From NCBI GenBank assembly GCA_964473555.1, contig CAYYPL010000005.1, forward strand, positions 62,001 to 126,000: DNA of 64,000 nt, in the 5' to 3' direction. Made by a program: the position numbers and the translations under genes. Positions 27,956-37,700 of this stretch are shown piece by piece (position 1 is the stretch's first letter; each line of letters opens with the position of its first letter). The stretch comes from UBA11400 sp964473555. GTDB lineage: Bacteria; Bacteroidota; Rhodothermia; Balneolales; HLUCCA01. A model generated the notes under the pieces. It was given only the letters and a program-made list of their open reading frames with translations. It made no database searches and was not told where the DNA came from.

Positions 27956-28878
27956 TTGCGGTAGGTGGTGTAAAGTTTCTGAACAACATACATGTGTGGC
28001 AATGTGAGCACACTGATAGCAGCAAATAGAAGCGACACCAGATACTTTTCCTGCCCAAAGGCATTCGTCATATTATACACCAGCAGAATTCCCAGATAGG
28101 ATAACAGGGAGTAGATAAAGGATTCCCTGTAGAACCACCCGAAATTCAACCGGGTTGTTTCATCACTGAGATAGGAAAGCATGACTCGTACATGGTTGAA
28201 GGAATGCCAGAGTCCGAAGTAGATTGAAAATGCCCAGACAGGGTCGGCGAACATAAACAGGACTGAAACACTGACAGCATCCAGGAAAAAAACGATAACA
28301 TGTTTCCATCCAAAAGAATGAAACGAAGCAATTCCTAGAAACACGATCGGATAAAAAGCCGCGATTCCCCAGGTGATCCACTCTGGATTTATCCGCTGGA
28401 TCGTAAAATCCAGGAGTGAAAATCCAGTAATAGACTCAATTACGGCAGACGAATAGGCCAAATCTCCGTAAGCGATAAGTCCAACAACGGTAAACCCACG
28501 GGAAAAATGGATGAGATGCTTCTTCCAGCCCGACAACTCAAATCGTTCTGCATCCGCTTGTCCAAAATGATACCAGGTTATCACCATAAAAAAAGCGAAC
28601 GAGAACAGCGGATACCAGACCCACATCAAGGAATACATGCCCACCAACCCAAGGTACCAGCTATAAAACCAAACTTTCTTGCGTAGATCACCCTGCCATT
28701 GATCCATCTTTTCCGAAATGATGTGATCTATCGCTCCGTGAGGCATGCCAACTAGGAGAATGACCAGGGCGAGTAGGTAATACCGGCTGTTATAGGTGAA
28801 ATCCGGTGCAAACAAGCTGATTAAAACGACCAGTAGACCGACTGCGGATTGTAATAAAAGACGAGAGTAAAGTGCCAT
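27952..28878 (-). CDS. blh: Beta-carotene 15,15'-dioxygenase, Brp/Blh family
   Basis: A 308-residue integral membrane enzyme that cleaves beta-carotene with oxygen into two retinal molecules, the chromophore of the adjacent rhodopsin. The four His-containing motifs expected to bind the iron are present: GMPHGAIDH, ITWYHFGQAD, LWHSFNHV and LPHMYV. About eight hydrophobic helices are visible and length is normal. Transcribed toward the rhodopsin gene and separated from it by a shared terminator, so the two genes form a pair but not an operon. The beta-carotene pathway itself is not in this window. Confidence 0.95.
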   Translation of the reverse strand: MALYSRLLLQSAVGLLVVLISLFAPDFTYNSRYYLLALVILLVGMPHGAIDHIISEKMDQWQGDLRKKVWFYSWYLGLVGMYSLMWVWYPLFSFAFFMVITWYHFGQADAERFELSGWKKHLIHFSRGFTVVGLIAYGDLAYSSAVIESITGFSLLDFTIQRINPEWITWGIAAFYPIVFLGIASFHSFGWKHVIVFFLDAVSVSVLFMFADPVWAFSIYFGLWHSFNHVRVMLSYLSDETTRLNFGWFYRESFIYSLLSYLGILLVYNMTNAFGQEKYLVSLLFAAISVLTLPHMYVVQKLYTTYRK

Positions 28879-29003
28879 AGGTGCCTAAATTGTGGATGAG
28901 TAACTGCCACAATTACGGCATAATTCATCAAAAAAAAAACACATTAGTGATGGTCTGTTCTTTCGGTATCCCAATGATACCGTTGCGGGTATATCGGGCC
29001 GCT

Positions 29004-29612
29004 TCAGACAAAGGATTCAGTGCGAATCACTCTCGCTGGATTCCCCACAACTACAGCTCCATCGGGAACATCTTCTATCACTACGGCTCCAGCTCCCACC
29101 GTGCACCACTTCCCGAGTGTGATGCCTTGAATGACCACGGCTCCTGCACCGATATAGGCCCCTTCGCCAACAGTAACGTTTCCACACAACGTAGCGTTGG
29201 GAGCCACGTGGACGAAATCGCCCAGGTGACACTCATGATCTACGCAGGCTCCCGTATTTACAATGACATGTTGTCCAGCTATTGAGCCTATATTCACAAC
29301 AGCTCCGGGCATGACCACGGTTCCGGGTCCCAGATGGGCTTTCTTCGACACCACACTCTGTGGATGCGTGGCGGTCAGATAATCCACCACCCACGCCGCA
29401 GACACACGTTTCCTGTTTTTGTTTACCCCGATCCCAATAATCATCTGATCGCCCGGTTTTGGATCAAAATCGCGTGAATGCATCACCCAAATGCCATGTT
29501 GAGTAGCTTCCTGTGGATGATCATCCACATAGGCATCCAGCTGGATGTTGTTGCATTCCAGAATGTCGTGAATGACCAGTCCGTGTCCCGAGGCTCCGAA
29601 TACATAAATCAT
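29004..29612 (-). CDS. NeuD/PglD-like sugar O- or N-acetyltransferase
   Basis: A 202-residue protein with an N-terminal Rossmann-like part (IYVFGASGHGLVIHDIL) and a C-terminal left-handed beta helix of hexapeptide repeats (LGPGTVVMPGAVVNIGSI, split: LGPGTVVMP, NIGSIAGQHVIVN; HVAPNATLCGNVTVGEGAYIGAGAV split as HVAPNATLC, NVTVGEGAYIG; GAGAVVIEDVPDG). This is the layout of NeuD/PglD acetyltransferases that modify sialic acid or UDP-amino-sugars using acetyl-CoA. His in DHECHLGDFVHV fits the catalytic site. No sugar-biosynthesis partner is adjacent, so the substrate is open. Divergent from dinB. Confidence 0.88.
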   Translation of the reverse strand: MIYVFGASGHGLVIHDILECNNIQLDAYVDDHPQEATQHGIWVMHSRDFDPKPGDQMIIGIGVNKNRKRVSAAWVVDYLTATHPQSVVSKKAHLGPGTVVMPGAVVNIGSIAGQHVIVNTGACVDHECHLGDFVHVAPNATLCGNVTVGEGAYIGAGAVVIQGITLGKWCTVGAGAVVIEDVPDGAVVVGNPARVIRTESFV

Positions 29613-29794
29613 AGCGAGAAGTTTTGGGTGCGATTTACCGGATTAGGTTGTTTCTGTGTGCCGGCTCCATCAAGATAGTGAAGAGTTTACTATTTGAGAA
29701 AAATCAGGATGGTCCAGTTTGGGTCGATTCGCGGAAGTCCGAAATTCTTCTGCGACAATTTGTGTCAAAAGTATGCTTTTCTACTTGCCACTGT

Positions 29795-29895
29795 CCCGAA
29801 ATTTACACAGATTATATATGTACAAAATATGTGTAAATACTATGACTCTTGCCTATGATCTTAGCCGAAATGTACATCGAATTACGTTGTACAAC
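29795..29895 (+). promoter_or_regulatory. Duplicated palindromic element at the dinB start
   Basis: ATTTACACA (29801-29809) and TGTGTAAAT (29830-29838) form a perfect 9-bp inverted repeat with a 20-base spacer, ending 3 bases before the ATG at 29842. A related copy starts 69 bases later (CCGAAA at 29796 and at 29865) and contains GTACA and TGTAC half-sites 12 bases apart. This could be a tandem operator for a damage-response repressor. The reading frame of both copies also encodes related peptides (LSRNLHRLYMY and LSRNVHRITLY). Confidence 0.5.
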
Positions 29896-31158
29896 ACCAT
29901 TGCTGCTGACCAGCAGCACACCAGCGTGCGTCCGCGTTTGTACCTGCATCTGGACATGAACTGTTTTTATGCGCAGGTTGAGCAGGTTTCGTATGGACTT
30001 TTTGGCCTTCCGGTGATTGTGGGAGGATGGCGCAAGGAAGACGGTACGGCGCGGGGTATTGTGGCCACGTCCAGCTATGAAGCCCGGAAACTGGGTATCA
30101 AAACCGCGATGAGTGCCTTCGAAGCCACCCAGATTTGTCCGTATATCGTGTTTATGCAGGTCCATTACGAGAAGTATCAGGCCATATCGAAGGAAATCCG
30201 GGCTATACTCGACCGGTATTCTCCGGATGTGGAAAGTTACTCGATGGATGAGTTTTTTATGGACATCACCTTCATGCTGAAACGTCCCAGGGCCGAGATC
30301 GAAGCCATGGCCATGCGCCTGAAAAACGAGGTGTATGCGGGCACGGGACTCCTGTGCTCGGTTGGGGTGTCGTATTCGAAAACCTATGCCAAGTTGTGTT
30401 CAGATCTGCAGAAACCCAACGGCCTCACCTGTGTGTTCGACCAGGACATGGCCCGTGAGCGGTTGTATCCGTTACCGCTCAAAGAAGTATGGGGCATTGG
30501 AAGTCGGCGCTACGTAAAGTTGCAGTCCCGTGGGTTGCATACCATTGGTGACGCCATCCAACGGGGGCGTGGTGCGTTCAGGGAGTTGTTCGGAGACTAT
30601 TTTGGCAAAATGCTGTTCGAGACAGTCACCGGACAAGATCGTGCCAAAGTTACGGACACCACGCTGCACACCCCCAGGGAAGTCAGTTATATGCACACGT
30701 TTTCGGACTGGAGTGATGATCCGCTGGCCATAGAAGGAGAGATTTCCAAGGCGGTGAGTCAGTTATGTTACCGCATGCGTGGATACCGGCGCAAGGCGGT
30801 CAAGTATGCGGGATATATCCGGTTTCAGGACGTAGACTGGAAAGGGATTTCGTTCGTGTTCAACACCCCGGGCGAGACCAACCTCGACGACTACGTGCTG
30901 GAAGCATGTCTGCAAACAGCCATGCCGTTGCTGCATAAGTTTTTGCGTGAGGGACACAAGATCCGGGGTATTGGTCTGCACACCATTGCTCTGACCGAAG
31001 GCAACCAGATGGATCTGTTCTTCCGTGAAGACGAGAAAATATCCGGCCTCTATCAGGCCATCGATCACTTAAACAACCGCTTCGGGCTGGACACCGTTTT
31101 GCCCGCGGCCAAACAACACGACGTAAAAGGGAAAACGCACTTTCTTGAACGCAACTGA
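29842..31158 (+). CDS. dinB: DNA polymerase IV (Y-family translesion polymerase)
   Basis: About 438 residues from the ATG at 29842. The enzyme copies past DNA lesions with low fidelity. Catalytic acidic residues lie in LHLDMNCFYAQVE and SMDEFFMDIT; LCSVGVSYSKTYAK, the helix-hairpin segment VWGIGSRRYVKL and a little-finger domain follow. QMDLFF near the C-terminus matches the clamp-binding motif QxxLF. Start is uncertain: ATG 29773 would add a peptide repeat, GTG 29926 gives the canonical short N-terminus. Upstream palindromes suggest repression. The stop lies in the left arm of an 18-bp inverted repeat. Confidence 0.93.
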   Translation: MTLAYDLSRNVHRITLYNTIAADQQHTSVRPRLYLHLDMNCFYAQVEQVSYGLFGLPVIVGGWRKEDGTARGIVATSSYEARKLGIKTAMSAFEATQICPYIVFMQVHYEKYQAISKEIRAILDRYSPDVESYSMDEFFMDITFMLKRPRAEIEAMAMRLKNEVYAGTGLLCSVGVSYSKTYAKLCSDLQKPNGLTCVFDQDMARERLYPLPLKEVWGIGSRRYVKLQSRGLHTIGDAIQRGRGAFRELFGDYFGKMLFETVTGQDRAKVTDTTLHTPREVSYMHTFSDWSDDPLAIEGEISKAVSQLCYRMRGYRRKAVKYAGYIRFQDVDWKGISFVFNTPGETNLDDYVLEACLQTAMPLLHKFLREGHKIRGIGLHTIALTEGNQMDLFFREDEKISGLYQAIDHLNNRFGLDTVLPAAKQHDVKGKTHFLERN

Positions 31159-31200
31159 CCGACGCGACGCTTGCGTCTCGCATCAGTTGCGTTCAAGAAA
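31141..31200. repeat. Perfect 18-bp inverted repeat spanning the dinB stop
   Basis: Bases 31141-31158 are the exact reverse complement of 31183-31200, and the 24-base loop contains a second stem (GACGC 31166-31170 with GCGTC 31173-31177). The left arm is the last six codons of dinB including the stop. There is no T-run after it on the plus strand, so it is not a classical terminator; an mRNA-stabilising or insertion-scar role is possible. Confidence 0.85.
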
Positions 31201-31201
31201 A

Positions 31202-31320
31202 GTAAACAGAAACCGGTAAACAGTAAACAGCCCATCGGGGTGGTGAGTGAATGTACCGCTCGCTGCTTGCCGCTCACAGCTTACTGCATGGTCGTTTACT
31301 GTTTACTGTTTACTGTTTAC
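31202..31320. repeat. Inverted pair of GTAAACA heptanucleotide arrays
   Basis: Units GTAAACA, GAAACCG, GTAAACA, GTAAACA run from 31202 to 31229. Units GTTTACT (three full copies and one partial) run from 31294 to 31320. The second set is largely complementary to the first, so the two could pair across about 64 bases. Period is seven bases throughout. Confidence 0.7.
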
Positions 31321-31339
31321 GCTCGCGGAGCGAGCTCAT

Positions 31340-31600
31340 ATGCAACCAGAAAAAATTAATGTCATAGCCTCTTTTGCCGGATTCACCACGCCCAAGCAGA
31401 AGAACCGAATCGTGCCGCACCGGTTTCTGACCCGGAAAGGGGATACGCATGTCATTGCCACGGTGCGACGCACCTACACCGAGCGGGTGGGAGACAGTCA
31501 GCACGTGCATTTCGTGGTCCAGACCCGCGAGGGACGCCTCTTCGACATCGTCTACGACAGTAAACAGATCTGCTGGTTGATGGTTTTGGAGTTGGAATGA
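31340..31600 (+). CDS. Small conserved-looking protein downstream of dinB
   Basis: From the ATG at 31340 this is 86 residues, mostly charged and strand-rich (HFVVQTREGRLFDIVYDS near the C-terminus); upstream in-frame codons run through the heptamer repeats and are unlikely to be coding. No family is recognised with confidence. Its place 180 bases after dinB on the same strand and its GC-balanced codon use make it a probable gene. Function unknown; a partner of the polymerase is only a guess from position. Confidence 0.6.
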   Translation: MQPEKINVIASFAGFTTPKQKNRIVPHRFLTRKGDTHVIATVRRTYTERVGDSQHVHFVVQTREGRLFDIVYDSKQICWLMVLELE

Positions 31601-31808
31601 ACCGTGAGCGGCGAGCAGGTAGCAAACAAGCGGGCTAGCAGGTGAGCCGTAAATACTTGTGCACGGAGGTCAGAAAGAACAGAAAGTGCAGATGTGTAGG
31701 GGGCAGGGTACCGCTTGCCTGCTTGCCCGCTTGCAAAGACATAGATAGGTATTAACGCAGATCAGATATTGCGAGCGTTGAGTATTTATCCGTATATTTT
31801 AGCTCTAC
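31601..31808. other. Spacer with tandem 8-base repeat
   Basis: Contains three units of CCGCTTGC/CTGCTTGC type around 31710-31735 and GC-skewed words like those in the 12.9 kb spacer. TATATTTT near 31793 could be the -7 element for the tRNA-Leu gene, with TTG about 21 bases upstream. Confidence 0.35.
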
Positions 31809-31892
31809 GCCGAAGTGGTGGAATTGGTAGACGCGCACGTTTCAGGGGCGTGTGAGGGCAACCTCCTGTGGGTTCGAGTCCCACCTTCGGCA
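31809..31892 (+). tRNA. tRNA-Leu (CAG anticodon)
   Basis: An 84-base class II tRNA with a perfect acceptor stem (GCCGAAG with CTTCGGC), discriminator A at 31892, D arm GGTGGAATTGGTAGAC, anticodon stem CACGT/GCGTG with loop TTCAGGG (anticodon CAG), a long variable arm and T arm GGGTTCGAGTCCC. No CCA is encoded. Confidence 0.95.
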
Positions 31893-31900
31893 CTTGAAAG

Positions 31901-31938
31901 AAGTCCTTGTAGTATAATAGCTTACGAGGACTTTTTTA
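31901..31938. terminator. Bidirectional terminator after tRNA-Leu and the histidine kinase gene
   Basis: AAGTCCTTGTA (31901-31911) pairs with TACGAGGACTT (31923-31933), including one wobble pair, followed by six T on the plus strand and A-rich sequence on the other side. Confidence 0.85.
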
Positions 31939-34020
31939 TTTATATACGTGTTCGCCCGACCGACTAACTATCGACTTGACTAACGTCAACAGATCCTCGG
32001 GGATGAACGGTTTACTGATATAGTGGTCAAACAGTCCTTTACCACCATCCTCATCAATCTGGTCAAGTGAATATGCCGTTATCGCAACGAGCCTGGCCGA
32101 CTCGTACTTCGGATGCTCCCGGAGTATCCGGGCAAACTCGATGCCATTCATGCCAGTTCCCAGGTTAATATCGATCAAAAACAGTCCAACGTCATTGGTA
32201 TCAAGAAATTTCAACGCATTTTCCGCATTCGGAACACAAACTAAATCATAGTGTCCAAGTATGGATGTTGCTAATTTTCTAAGAACCGGATTGTCTTCTA
32301 CATATAGAATGGTCGATATTTCAGGTGTTCGAATCGATGGCATGGCAACACTGTTACCTGATTCCTTTGCGAGCAGTCTGGGAATGCTGACCGTGAATAC
32401 ACTGCCACGATGTGCACTGGAATCAATATGAATGGTACCATTGAGGTTTTCAACCAGTCTTTTGACGATGGGTAATCCTAGTCCCGAACCCTCAAATCCC
32501 CGTCCAACTCCACCACTACCCTGTACAAATGGTTCAAATAAGTAGGAATGCTGATCATCTGAAATCCCGATCCCTGTATCCGTTACCGTCATGACGAAGG
32601 AGTTTTCGTTGACCCTAAACTCGAATGTTACACGGCCTTTTTCAGTAAATTTCAATGCATTGTTGAGTAGTTGCCGGGCAATGGTTTTTAAATAGCGTTC
32701 ATCGCAAAAAACTACATCATCACCAATGAAATCGTAGCTGAATTCAAGTAGTTTGTCATTGGCGTGTTCTCTGGTTTCTTCTAAAACTGCGCGCAAAGCA
32801 GCACTCAATACAATGTGCTTGGGACGATATTCAATGGCATTACTGTCCAGATACGAATATTCAAGTAACGATTCCAGGGTATGATGGAGCCTGTTCGCAC
32901 TTTGACCAATAGAGCGGGCCGCATCCAGAATGTTTGGATCCTCAGACTGATCCGATATCAGATTCGCAAATCCCATGATACCGGTTATAGGCGTGCGAAA
33001 CTCATGGCCAATGTTTGCTATGATACTGGACTTGAGTTTACTCACGTCTTCTGCGATTTTTTTTGCTTTCTTGACTTGCTGTTCTTGCAGGATCAAGCTG
33101 GTGATGTCGCGAAAAATGACAAACACTCCCAGTAGTTTTCCGTTGGTTTTGTCCACATCGGGAATGGAAATAATTGAAATCCACCGGTAATCATGATGAT
33201 GATCATCAAAAATACCCATGGTTACACCCGTCACAGGTTCACCCGTCCGTAAGGTTATCATGGCCGGATGTTCTTCTCCGCCAAAGTCACTCCCATCTTC
33301 ACGGATGGCACGCCAGCGTTTATCCAATGACGTCTTTCCCAATAATTGATCGGGTGTCATTCCAAGTATCGTACAGGCTGCCTGATTAAAATGAACAATT
33401 TCTCCGCTTGATGCATGATACACCACACCATCAGACATTCTTGCAAACAGTTCCGTATATTTGAGCTCATCAGAGACGATTTTCTTTTCCTGTCGTCGCC
33501 GTAATAACATAGTCCCGATAAGTACAGACGATTCGATCAACAATTCAACCTCATCATCCCGCCATTCCCGCTTGCTGGTGGTCGAGTCAAATCCCATAAA
33601 TCCCACCAGATTATTTTCCACTTTTACTGGAATCACGAGTATCGTTAATATACCCTGAGAGGATAGGATTTCTTTTTCAAACTCCGGGAATAAAGATATG
33701 TCGCCACTGATCCAGGAATTGGTATTGAAATGTTCCATCCAACGCGTAAAACCGGGTTCCATTTCAAAATCAATCAATTCTGGATTGTCGATCTGAGGTT
33801 CCACTCCAGTTGCACAGTATTCGAAAACCTGGCGCCCTACATAACCCCGTTTTTCTTCCTGCCATAGTTCAAAAATATAGACACGATCTACCTTGGTCGC
33901 TCCTTGAAGTACTTCAAGTGATCGGTTGACTCCCTTGTCTATGTCGTTCTCGCTCAATAAAATGCGGGTAATATGTCGAATCGTTTCGTGAATCGGTATA
34001 CTACCGTTGGCAGATTCCAT
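31936..34020 (-). CDS. Soluble hybrid sensor histidine kinase (GAF-PAS-HisKA-HATPase-REC)
   Basis: A 694-residue cytoplasmic kinase with no membrane segment. Domains in order: GAF (about 10-175), PAS (about 190-310), HisKA with phosphorylated His in NIGHEFRTP (about 320-390), HATPase with N box LLNNALKFTEKG, G1 DTGIGIS and G2 GSGLGLPIV (about 430-545), and a receiver domain with phospho-acceptor Asp in LFLIDINLGTGMNG (about 565-685). The receiver suggests an internal relay to an unknown partner; no response regulator is adjacent. The PAS and GAF ligands cannot be read. Intact and of normal length. Confidence 0.93.
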   Translation of the reverse strand: MESANGSIPIHETIRHITRILLSENDIDKGVNRSLEVLQGATKVDRVYIFELWQEEKRGYVGRQVFEYCATGVEPQIDNPELIDFEMEPGFTRWMEHFNTNSWISGDISLFPEFEKEILSSQGILTILVIPVKVENNLVGFMGFDSTTSKREWRDDEVELLIESSVLIGTMLLRRRQEKKIVSDELKYTELFARMSDGVVYHASSGEIVHFNQAACTILGMTPDQLLGKTSLDKRWRAIREDGSDFGGEEHPAMITLRTGEPVTGVTMGIFDDHHHDYRWISIISIPDVDKTNGKLLGVFVIFRDITSLILQEQQVKKAKKIAEDVSKLKSSIIANIGHEFRTPITGIMGFANLISDQSEDPNILDAARSIGQSANRLHHTLESLLEYSYLDSNAIEYRPKHIVLSAALRAVLEETREHANDKLLEFSYDFIGDDVVFCDERYLKTIARQLLNNALKFTEKGRVTFEFRVNENSFVMTVTDTGIGISDDQHSYLFEPFVQGSGGVGRGFEGSGLGLPIVKRLVENLNGTIHIDSSAHRGSVFTVSIPRLLAKESGNSVAMPSIRTPEISTILYVEDNPVLRKLATSILGHYDLVCVPNAENALKFLDTNDVGLFLIDINLGTGMNGIEFARILREHPKYESARLVAITAYSLDQIDEDGGKGLFDHYISKPFIPEDLLTLVKSIVSRSGEHVYK

Positions 34021-34231
34021 GTACAGCCGCGATGATTAGTAGAACAGAATGTCTTTGATTTGATAGGAATGTAACAGGATTTCCATCAAACGACAACCCA
34101 ACTTTGTTTTCAGTTCAGGGATGCAGCGCACATCAGATTGATTTGTGCATCATTCGTGATGGAGAAGTATATTGATGCACTCGCAGTTTCATCCCTATTT
34201 TTCAGCTATCCATGTTAACCAATCTATTATC

Positions 34232-34690
34232 ATGAAAGTATACTTCTTTATCGTCTTTTCTGCCTTGTTGTTGTTGTCTGAATCAAAACCGGTATGTGCA
34301 CAGGAGTCTAATGATGAACAGCTACTTACCGAACTGCTTCATTGGTTTATGGATGGAGCTTCACGCAACGACAGGCAGGTCCACGACCGGTTCTGGGCCG
34401 ATGATCTGATCTATACCAGCTCAGCCGGACTCCGTTTCGGAAAAGACCAAATTATGTCCGGATTCGAGGTGTCCCAACAACTTCAGGAGGTTGCCCCTGC
34501 CATCACCTACACCGCCCATGATATCCAGATCAACGTGTACCATGATGTCGCCGTTGTGGCATTTCAAATGAAGGGAGAAACATTGAATACGGAAGGCACT
34601 TCCGTTGCCTGGTATCTGAATAGCGGCACCTTTTTGAAGCGAAACAACGAATGGCGCGTCGTCAACTGGCAAGCGACCAGGGTTCCTTAA
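34232..34690 (+). CDS. Secreted NTF2-like (SnoaL/DUF4440) protein
   Basis: About 152 residues from the ATG at 34232, where a clear signal peptide begins (MKVYFFIVFSALLLL to about VCAQ); an ATG 20 codons upstream would put extra polar residues before it. The mature part has the NTF2 fold pattern: a helix with LLHWFMDGASRNDRQVHDRFWADDLIYTSS (shortened: LHWFMDGA, RFWADDLIYTS), GKDQIMSGF, and strands ending in WRVVNWQATRV. Such proteins bind small molecules or act as isomerases; the ligand here is unknown. A strong terminator follows. Confidence 0.82.
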   Translation: MKVYFFIVFSALLLLSESKPVCAQESNDEQLLTELLHWFMDGASRNDRQVHDRFWADDLIYTSSAGLRFGKDQIMSGFEVSQQLQEVAPAITYTAHDIQINVYHDVAVVAFQMKGETLNTEGTSVAWYLNSGTFLKRNNEWRVVNWQATRVP

Positions 34691-34692
34691 AA

Positions 34693-34736
34693 AAAGCACT
34701 TCGGAGGTTGGGTGAGTCCCTGGTCCGAAGTGCTTT
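34693..34736. terminator. Bidirectional intrinsic terminator
   Basis: A perfect 13-bp stem (34693-34705 with 34724-34736) with an 18-base loop, flanked by A and T runs, between the NTF2-like gene and the convergent tricorn-like protease gene. Confidence 0.92.
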
Positions 34737-34762
34737 AAATACGAAGCTATATTGATTATGGA

Positions 34763-37700
34763 CTACTCTTCGAGATTGTCAATAGCGACTTGTACAGCGC
34801 GCTCCAGCTGCTCATCATGTCCCGAATCAATCACGCCCGGCATGTTTTTGACCCTTACATCCGGATCAGTCTGATTGTTTTCCATCCATTTATTGTGGTA
34901 GTTGCGGGCACTGACGGGGACAACACCCCAGCGGGTTCCATCAGGCAGACCTTCCCAGCCAGCGTAGCTACAGGTTCCGGGAACCGGCATACCGATAGAA
35001 GTTCCGAGTTTCAGTTCATTGTAGGCCGCCGCGTAACAATGTCCATCAGAGTACATACTTTCGTTGAACAAGGTAACGGTCGGTTTTGTCCAACGTGCGG
35101 TTGGTTCACCACCCACATCTTTGGCAGCTGTTGCGTAAGTGCTGAATTTTCTCCCGGTGAAGAACATGGCAAGGTCGGCCACAAGGTCGCCACCACCGTT
35201 GAATCGCACATCAACCACCATCGATTCACGGTCGTAATATTTACCCAGCATCGCATCGATCACGGTACGATAAGGACCGTCGCCCATGCCTGGAATATGG
35301 ACATAACCCAGGCGCCCGTTACTGAGTCGGTTGACTTCTTCCTCATTGATGCGGATGAAACGTTGATACAATAATGCACGCTCGGCACCCAGTGAAACAG
35401 GCTTCACGGTTACCTGTCGTCGATTTTTGCCATCGGCACTCACTACTTCCAGCAGGACAAAGTTACCCGTCTTGCGGTTCAGGTAGCTGGCTATGTCACG
35501 GTCTGTTGTAATGATCTCACCATCAATGTTCTCAATTACCATTCCAGCAGTGATGTTCATCCCGGCTTTGTCCAACGGACCACCTTGGATTACTTCAGTA
35601 ATCTTAATTCCATTGCCACGGTACCCGTAATCGAAGAAAATGCCAAGCGAGGCAGTGGCGTCAGCATTCTCGATGCTGGAGCTGTATCGGGCTCCCGAGT
35701 GTGATACATTCAACTCACCGAGCAACTCGGATAACAGTTCAGCAAATTCGTACGAGTTGCCCAGATGCGGCAGAAATTTGCGGTACTCCCGAGCCATGAA
35801 ATCCCAGTCAATTCCATGGAACGTAGGTTCATAGAAGATGTTTTTGGTTCGGATATACACGTGTTCGAACATTTCAGCGCGTTCTTTACCAGCATCATAG
35901 GTCATTTCACCCGCAATTCGTATCCCCGATGAGCTTCCGGCTGACACATTGAGCTTGGATATCGTACCTCTACTTAGCAAATACAGATTTTCCATGTCCT
36001 TGTCCCAAACAAGGCTTCCACCTCCCGTATTAAGGCGGATCACCTGCTTGGTATCACGAGTACGCAGATTGGTTTCCCAAAGATTGTAATTTCCTTCAAA
36101 ACTGGTAAGGTAGTACAGCTTTTCTCCATCTTTTGATAAGGTCGCATCGCTCAGAGAACTTGAATGGATGGTAAGGCGTGCTTTACGATCCCTGACTCCG
36201 TCCAGATCAAATTGAAGTGGTGGAATCACCTTGGAATCTTCTTTTTTTGCATCGTCTTTTTTGTCCTTTTCCTTAAGTTTATCGAGTTCTTTCTTGAGTT
36301 TGAATTCGTCTTCACTCAGGTTAAAGGTGTCCCAGCCTTCCTGGGTAAAAAACATGCTGTACACATCCCGTTCGGTTTGACCACTGGTTGCATAGCTACG
36401 TAGTCCGTCGCGATTGGAGAACCAGAGCATTTGCTTGCCTCCCATAACCCACTTCGGACGCATTTCCTCAAAGCCGCTTTCAGTCAGGTTGATCCGTTGG
36501 GATCCATCTGCAGCCAGTAACAATACGTCACTGTTCGTCAGTCTGGAACTGAAATCGTGCAATAACCAACGACTATCAGGACTCCACGAGAAGTACTTGT
36601 CACCATCACTCATGTGGAACAGATCTTCGGGTGTGAGCAGATCTACGGTGTTGCCTGTAGCCAGATCTAAAACACGAAGCGTGCGTCGGCCGGCGATATA
36701 AGCAAGTTTCCTGCCATCGGGACTGTACTCGGGAAGGTAATTGTCTTCGCGATTTTGAACCACAATGGATTCCTTCAACAAGGTTGAAGCATAGAAAAAC
36801 GGCTCTTCAGCACGAACTTTCTCAGTCTTGAAAATACTCCATCTTCCATCACGCTCACTGGCGTAGACTACCCCTTTTCCGTCCGGAGTAAACATCACAA
36901 AACGCTCGCGTTCAGGGGTGTTTGTAATGCGCTTGGTCATAGCTCCGTCTACTGAAGTCACAAAAACTTCACCACGGGCAATGAATGCGATTTCTTTTCC
37001 ATCCGGGGATATGGCCATTTCCTGAACGCCACCATTGATCGTGATAAACTTGTCGGTATTCGCTTTGTCCTGAGTTCGGATGCGCACCTGTACTTTTCTC
37101 GGCTCCTGACCGTCGCGCAGGGTATACAGATCACCGTCATATCCGAATGCCAGCACGCCGTTACCCTGACTCAAGAACCGAACCGGGTGGGTCCCGAATC
37201 GGGTGACCTGTGTACGCTCGGAAGGATTCGAAACAGGCATTTTGTGCACATTGAACGTGCCACTTTCTTCGCTCAGAAAATAAATGGTCTGCTCGTCCTG
37301 ACTCAATACTGGCTGACGATCTTCTCCGAGCCAGTTAGTCAGCATCGTATGCGTGTTTGAATCCGCATCGTACATCCAGATATCTCTGGTGATATCAGAG
37401 CGATGGTGTTTTCGCCATTCATTTTCGCCCCCTTTTTTGTCGTGATAGATCAGTTTGGAGCCATCCCGGCTGGTTTGCACAAATTCGGCTGGAATGGTGA
37501 AAATCTGGGTCACTCGTCCACCAGAAACTGGAACGCTGTACAATTCAGGTTGAGAAGCAGTTGGGAACTGACGATGCTCGGCAGTATCCATACGCTGTGC
37601 GCCGAATAAAATCGAGTTACCATCAGCAGAAAAGGTGTACGGACTTTCGTCATTGGAATGGAACGTGACACGGGTAGCGGGTCCTCCCATTGCATCCATT

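Noticed and set aside
31202..31320. Repeat arrays considered as CRISPR
   Set aside because: Units are 7 bases and contiguous with no spacers; no cas genes are present.
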